Shown in pieces: positions 60,440-64,000 of a stretch of 64,000 nt of DNA. The stretch lies in contig NZ_VFON01000001.1 in the NCBI RefSeq assembly GCF_006716085.1, positions 3,224,001-3,288,000 on the forward strand. The letters run 5' to 3'. The notes beneath the pieces are model-generated. The model saw nothing but the letters and a program-made list of their open reading frames with translations. It searched no databases and was not told the DNA's origin. The translations under genes and the position numbers were made by a program. The DNA is from Leucobacter komagatae. GTDB lineage: Bacteria; Actinomycetota; Actinomycetes; Actinomycetales; Microbacteriaceae. Position 1 is the stretch's first letter. Each line of letters begins with the position of its first letter.

Positions 60440-60593
60440 GTAGTTCCTTGTGCCTGGCGCACACCGGTGCCTGCTGCGGCTGGGGTTATCGAGCAACAGT
60501 GCCTGCGGGGTGCGCAAATAACGGTGACCCGGTGGGGTCAAAGCTGGGCTCGCCGCGCTCGGAAGTACTCACGAGGGGCGGGCAGAGCAGCCG

Positions 60594-60614
60594 TTACAGG
60601 AAGAAGTAATGCAT
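60594..60614 (-). CDS. Putative six-residue leader peptide upstream of ABC-F (2)
   Basis: ATG 60614 encodes MHYFFL then TAA. It is positioned about 155 nt before the ABC-F start. A promoter sits immediately upstream and would put the transcript start at or next to the ATG, so the peptide would be translated from a leaderless mRNA. Very short hydrophobic peptides of this type regulate several antibiotic-resistance genes by ribosome stalling. No experimental support here. Confidence 0.4.
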   Translation of the reverse strand: MHYFFL

Positions 60615-60620
60615 GATTCA

Positions 60621-60648
60621 AGCGTACAGGAGTGGCCGCTGCGCGCAA
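60621..60648 (-). promoter_or_regulatory. Candidate promoter of ABC-F (2)
   Basis: On the reverse strand: TTGCGC (60648-60643), 16-bp spacer, TACGCT (60626-60621), placing +1 near 60614. The leader of about 175 nt (60614-60440) holds no other gene and contains several short inverted repeats that I could not resolve into one attenuator. Confidence 0.5.
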
Positions 60649-60685
60649 GCGCCGCCTGCGAGGGCCCGGCCCGCGGGCCCTCCTG

Positions 60686-62125
60686 CTACCCGAGCGCGTC
60701 GACGATCGCGGCCCGGCGCTGCGCCACAGTCTCCGACCGCTCGTTGAACACCCGCGTCGCGCGGCCCTCGCCAAACGCTGGCCAGCCGGGGTCACCGTCG
60801 CGGATGAACGCGACCCAGGCCGCGTGCATCTCCCTGCCGAGGCCGGCTGGCGCCCCCTCGCCGTTCAGGCGCACGGCGTCTTCGTCTTCGAGAAGGTCGA
60901 ACGCGAATGCAAGATCGAGAGCGTGAGCCGCTCGCAGGTCGCGAACGGGGCTCTCCCACGCGAACTCGTAGACGAACGTCGGCGCGGTGCGGGCGCGCGC
61001 GACCCTCGTTGCCGGTGCCCGGAGGAGCTTGTCGGTGACGATCTGCCCAAGCTGCTCCCCGGGGGTCGCCGAGGGGAAGGCCTTGCGGACAGCGCGGGCG
61101 GCCCGGCCCGGCACCCGCATCGCGAGCCGCGCGATCCACGCCTTCGCCCCGCTGATACCCGCGAGCGCCTCGGGCGTGAACCAGAGCCGGTACTCGTCGG
61201 TGTTCGTGCCGATCAGGATCGGGGTATCGATGCCCGCGAGCGCGTCGACGGGGGAGGCGGGGAGAGATTCCGGATCCAGAGCGAGCGCGTACCCCGGCGT
61301 CCCGCTGAGGGGCGACGACCCGGCAGCGATCTCGCTGCGCGCCCGAAGCAGGTCCGCGGGTTCGGCGGCGGCGAACGCCTCCCGCGACGTGGAAATGCCG
61401 AGCTGCTTCGCGATCGCGTCAGACGCACGGCGGGCTTTTACCGCGTCGACAGCCTCGAGCGGGCCGGATTGGATGATCGCTCGGGCGGCCTTTGCCCGGG
61501 CCTGCGGCTGCGAGAGGAGTGCGGCGACGAGGGCCCCACCGGCGGACTCGCCCATGATGGTGATGCGGCCCGGGTCGCCGCCGAACGCCGCGACCTCGCG
61601 GTGCGCCCAGTCGAGCGCGGCCTGCGCATCACGCAAGCCGAGGTTCAGCGGTGCGCCGTCGAGCACGCTGAAGCCCTCGGCGCCCAGTCGATAGTTCGCC
61701 GAGACGAAGACGATGCCGTCGCGCGCGAAGGTGCGGCCGTCGTACCCGCTCTGCGCCGCGGCACCGCGCTCGAGCGCCCCGCCGTGGAGCCACAGCACGA
61801 CGGGCGCGCCCGCGGCGTCTGCTGGCGCCCACACGTTCACGGTCAGGATCTCCGTGCCCTCGATCGCGGGCACCTTGATGAGTTCGCCGAGGCTGCCCTG
61901 GTAGGGCGTCTGCGGGGCGGTCGGGCCGAATGCTTTGGCTTGGAGCGGTTCATTCCACGCCTCGGGCTGCTCGGGGGCGCGGAATCGGAGCTCGCCAAAT
62001 GGCGCCTTGGCGTAGGGAATCCCGAGGAAGCGGCGAATCCCGTTGGACTCTGAACCGACGACCTCTCCGAGCGTGGTCGTGACCGTCGTCGTGTTTGCGC
62101 TGCGCTGCGCCTCAGCATCTCCCAT
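60686..62125 (-). CDS. Type-B carboxylesterase/lipase
   Basis: 479 residues with AGGAGG before the ATG. Alpha/beta hydrolase of the COesterase family: IRRFLGIPYAKAPFGELRF near the N terminus, oxyanion LWLHGGALERG (114-117) and nucleophile elbow GESAGGA (Ser194). No signal peptide, so it is intracellular. It hydrolyses carboxylic esters; natural substrate unknown. Stands alone, with the repeat-rich gap 62126-62571 upstream. Confidence 0.88.
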   Translation of the reverse strand: MGDAEAQRSANTTTVTTTLGEVVGSESNGIRRFLGIPYAKAPFGELRFRAPEQPEAWNEPLQAKAFGPTAPQTPYQGSLGELIKVPAIEGTEILTVNVWAPADAAGAPVVLWLHGGALERGAAAQSGYDGRTFARDGIVFVSANYRLGAEGFSVLDGAPLNLGLRDAQAALDWAHREVAAFGGDPGRITIMGESAGGALVAALLSQPQARAKAARAIIQSGPLEAVDAVKARRASDAIAKQLGISTSREAFAAAEPADLLRARSEIAAGSSPLSGTPGYALALDPESLPASPVDALAGIDTPILIGTNTDEYRLWFTPEALAGISGAKAWIARLAMRVPGRAARAVRKAFPSATPGEQLGQIVTDKLLRAPATRVARARTAPTFVYEFAWESPVRDLRAAHALDLAFAFDLLEDEDAVRLNGEGAPAGLGREMHAAWVAFIRDGDPGWPAFGEGRATRVFNERSETVAQRRAAIVDALG

Positions 62126-62260
62126 GAAGCCTCCTATGTTGGCTTAAGAGTATTGGGTGCGGGCGTTGTGCGGCTAGTTCGGGGTTGGGTTCGGTGCGGG
62201 GCGTTCGGGTCCGCTGGGGCCCGTTGGGTTGGGTTCGCCGCCGCTGCCACACCCGCCACA

Positions 62261-62345
62261 CCTCATTTTCTCGAGTTCACACCAAACTTGGCCGGAATTA
62301 CACGTGTTCTCGAGAATTTGGGGTGCTTGGGTGGGGCGGGGTGCT
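62261..62345. repeat. Dispersed palindromic intergenic element, copy B
   Basis: Shares 24 of 28 bases with copy A (36564-36591) at its left end. It carries an inverted TTCTCGAG pair: TTCTCGAG (62268-62275) and TTCTCGAGAA (62307-62316), plus the palindrome ACACGTGT (62300-62307). Imperfect pairing of the two arms could form a long hairpin. Same GGGTGGG-rich right side as copy A. Confidence 0.6.
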
Positions 62346-62368
62346 TGGGTGGGGCGGGGTGCTGGGGC
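62320..62368. repeat. 18-bp tandem repeat
   Basis: GGGGTGCTTGGGTGGGGC occurs at 62320-62337 and 62338-62355, followed by a shortened GGGGTGCTGGGGC (62356-62368). Adjoins copy B of the palindromic element. Confidence 0.75.
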
Positions 62369-62571
62369 GGGGCCTAGGCGGCGTGGAGGCCGCGGGAACC
62401 CCGGTGTCTCCAACGAACACGGGTGTTCCTGACGCACGAAAAGATACGGGTCAGGCGCGGGAATGGAAGCGCACACCGGGCGTTGACTTCATCTGGGCCG
62501 AGCCGATTCACCGGCCAGCCAGAAGACCAGTAGCGCCAATAGTTCAGCGCCCTCGAAAGGATGCACCTCGC

Positions 62572-63174
62572 ATGACCACCCACTCTGAGCAGCCGCTCAT
62601 CAAGATTATCGTCGGAAGCGTACGCCCGGTGCGCGTTGGCGATCAGCTCGCGGCGGCCCTCGCACCCGCGCTGGCTGAGGCGACTGGCGCCCGCGTGGAG
62701 ATCGTCGACCTTGCAGAGGTTGGCCTCCCGCTGCTCGACGAGCCGCTGATGCCCGCGATCGGTCAGTACGAGCACGACCACACCAAAGCGTGGAGCGCGA
62801 CCATCTCGGAGAGCGACGCGGTCGTGTTCTTGACCCCGCAGTACAACGGCGGGTACCCGGCCGCGCTGAAGAACGCGATCGACTTCCTCTTCCACGAGTG
62901 GAAGGCAAAGCCGACGTTCGTGGTGAGCTACGGCGGGCACGGCGGCGGAGCAGCTGCTGCGCAGCTGCGCAGCGTGCTCGAGTTCATCGGCCTTGACATT
63001 GTCGCGCCCAACGTCGAGCTCACGCTGCCGCGGGAGTCGTACGGATCGGATGGGCGCCTGGTCGACGCGAAGCCTATTCTCGTTTCGCATGACGCCGCTG
63101 TTGAAGCGGCGGCGGCACGCCTCTCAGAGAAGTTGCGCGAGCGAGCAGAGCTGAACGCGGTCGCCGGCGCGTAA
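62572..63174 (+). CDS. NADPH-dependent FMN reductase family protein
   Basis: 200 residues from ATG 62572 (GAAAGGATGCACCTCGC before it). Flavodoxin-like fold: IKIIVGSVRPVRVGDQLAAAL at the N terminus and the FMN-contact motif LTPQYNGGYPAALKNAIDFLFHEW. Reduces FMN or a quinone using NADPH. The next gene, on the same strand, starts 24 nt later, so they may share a transcript. Confidence 0.87.
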   Translation: MTTHSEQPLIKIIVGSVRPVRVGDQLAAALAPALAEATGARVEIVDLAEVGLPLLDEPLMPAIGQYEHDHTKAWSATISESDAVVFLTPQYNGGYPAALKNAIDFLFHEWKAKPTFVVSYGGHGGGAAAAQLRSVLEFIGLDIVAPNVELTLPRESYGSDGRLVDAKPILVSHDAAVEAAAARLSEKLRERAELNAVAGA

Positions 63175-63198
63175 GCTCATGCCCAGGAGGGCAGCTGC

Positions 63199-64000
63199 GT
63201 GGGGTATTTCGGGAACGCGGGGTCGGTGACGCCGCGTGTGACCGTCGTCGGTGAGGCGCTCATCGACGTCGTGTTGCACGCCGATGGGCGCACCGAGCGC
63301 GTGCCCGGCGGTAGCCCGGCGAACGTCGCGCTCGGGGTAGCCCGGCTCGGGGTCGACACTGCCTTCCTGGGATGCATCGGGCGCGACGGCGACGGTGAGG
63401 TGGTTGTCGAACGCCTGAGCGCGGCGGGCGTCACTGTGCTGCCGGGGTCGCTGAGCGCGGCCCGCACCCCGACCGCTGAGGCCTTGATCGATGAGTCGGG
63501 CGACGCGACCTACCGCTTCGACGTGGCCTGGCACCTGCCGCCAGAGGAAGACGTCGCCCTGTCCGAAGTGCTGCACATCGGCTCGTACAGCGCATTCCTG
63601 CAGCCGGGGGCCGACACCGTGCGTGAACTCGCGCGCCGCTCCCGCGAGGCGGGCCGCCTCACAATCTTCGACCCGAACATCCGACCCGCCCTCGTCGGGG
63701 AGCCGGGCCCGGTGCGGGAGCGCTTTGAGGGGCTCGTTGCCCTTGCCGACATCGTGAAACTCTCGGACGAGGACGCTGGCTGGCTGTACCCCGGGGAATC
63801 GGAGGAGGGGGTGCTGCGCCGGATCCTTGAGCTTGGTGCGGGCCTCGCCGCGATCACCCGAGGGGCCGACGGCGCAACCCTCGCAACCGACTCCGAAATG
63901 GTGCGGGTTGCCGCGAAACGAGTGGGCGTCGTCGACACGATTGGTGCCGGCGACAGCTTCACCGCGGCGCTGATACAGAGTCTCGCGTCGCTGACGCCCC
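63199..64000 (+). CDS. PfkB-family carbohydrate kinase, 3' end cut by window
   Basis: 267 codons are visible from GTG 63199, which has CAGGAGG 8 nt upstream. PfkB features: VVGEALIDVV near 20-29, PGGSPANVALGVARLG near 41-56, FDPNIRPAL near 157-165, and the ATP/anion-hole motif DTIGAGDSFTAA close to the window edge. Fructokinase or ribokinase activity is typical. The final 30-40 residues are missing beyond base 64000. No sugar transporter lies within view. Confidence 0.87.
   Translation, partial: MGYFGNAGSVTPRVTVVGEALIDVVLHADGRTERVPGGSPANVALGVARLGVDTAFLGCIGRDGDGEVVVERLSAAGVTVLPGSLSAARTPTAEALIDESGDATYRFDVAWHLPPEEDVALSEVLHIGSYSAFLQPGADTVRELARRSREAGRLTIFDPNIRPALVGEPGPVRERFEGLVALADIVKLSDEDAGWLYPGESEEGVLRRILELGAGLAAITRGADGATLATDSEMVRVAAKRVGVVDTIGAGDSFTAALIQSLASLTP

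Larger units (their letters stand above)
62126..62571. other. 446-bp gap with palindromic repeat and GC-rich tandem repeats
   Basis: Between the carboxylesterase and flavin reductase genes. It holds copy B of the dispersed element, then tandem GGGTGCTTGGGTGGGGCG units, then a GC-rich stretch up to the flavin reductase ribosome site GAAAGGA near 62555-62561. No protein gene with domain support was found. Confidence 0.7.

Noticed and set aside
60632..62053. Open frame of 473 codons on the + strand
   Set aside because: Antisense to the carboxylesterase, which has its Ser motif and a strong ribosome site; Arg/Gly-rich composition.
1..64000. tRNA, rRNA, insertion sequence or prophage genes
   Set aside because: Looked for cloverleaf-like sequences, transposase or integrase motifs and phage structural proteins and saw none.

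Overview
The window is high-GC DNA from an actinobacterium. The gene content (LCP protein, SEDS protein, a multi-copy Asp23/DUF6286 envelope-stress locus, DUF3556 membrane protein, PucR and Lrp regulators) and the style (frequent ATGA/GTGA overlaps, GTG starts, TANNNT boxes 6-7 nt before start codons) fit the Microbacteriaceae, possibly Leucobacter. The genus is an inference from general resemblance; no rRNA or tRNA gene is present to fix it. I see no insertion sequence, prophage, CRISPR array or origin. Both edges cut genes: an LCP protein at base 1 and a PfkB sugar kinase at base 64000.

Layout. 1-4166: cell-wall genes (LCP, FtsW/RodA) and an OmpR-type two-component pair. 4325-8980: a secreted six-repeat Ig-like protein behind a promoter with an 18-bp perfect palindrome, a zinc-ribbon protein and an RluA-type pseudouridine synthase. 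9194-13590: an Asp23/Gls24 envelope-stress locus with several Asp23-fold or Asp23-like proteins, membrane partners, a CsbD-like remnant and its own ECF sigma factor. 13652-18127: an unusual SDR with a Cys4 zinc motif and a probable copper-handling set (His/Met-rich membrane protein, PCuAC lipoprotein, PepSY protein).

18247-32175 is the most distinctive region. It is a catabolic island with two Lrp/AsnC regulators, a single-ORF fusion of a nitrilase-superfamily amidase with a beta-keto-acid cleavage enzyme (BKACE/DUF849), a complete oligopeptide-type ABC importer, a C45-type N-terminal-nucleophile hydrolase, a serine esterase, an RpiR regulator and an RraA-like protein. It ends at a strong bidirectional terminator. 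A diaminopropionate-ammonia-lyase-like enzyme and a divergent LysR regulator follow. Together they suggest import and stepwise dismantling of an acylated or amidated amino compound; the substrate is unknown.

32283-44238: a cell-wall-anchored Ig-like protein, a COG2426 membrane protein, a DesK/DesR-like pair, an ankyrin lipoprotein, an acyl-CoA-ligase-like enzyme carrying a collagen-like insert, a DUF3556 protein, a phytoene-desaturase-like oxidoreductase and a PucR regulator. 44218-51356: a second PucR gene divergent from an amino-acid operon (27-aa leader ORF, BrnQ, D-amino-acid dehydrogenase, ornithine cyclodeaminase/mu-crystallin), then an MDR oxidoreductase and a DUF1304 protein divergent from a TetR regulator.

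52128-55246: a TPP riboswitch followed by a thiamine-precursor uptake operon. 55256-64000: two ABC-F proteins (the second with a likely leader-peptide region), small membrane proteins, a bile-acid/sodium-symporter-family protein, a type-B carboxylesterase, a flavin reductase and the truncated PfkB kinase. Short tandem repeats and two copies of a palindromic intergenic element are scattered through this right half.
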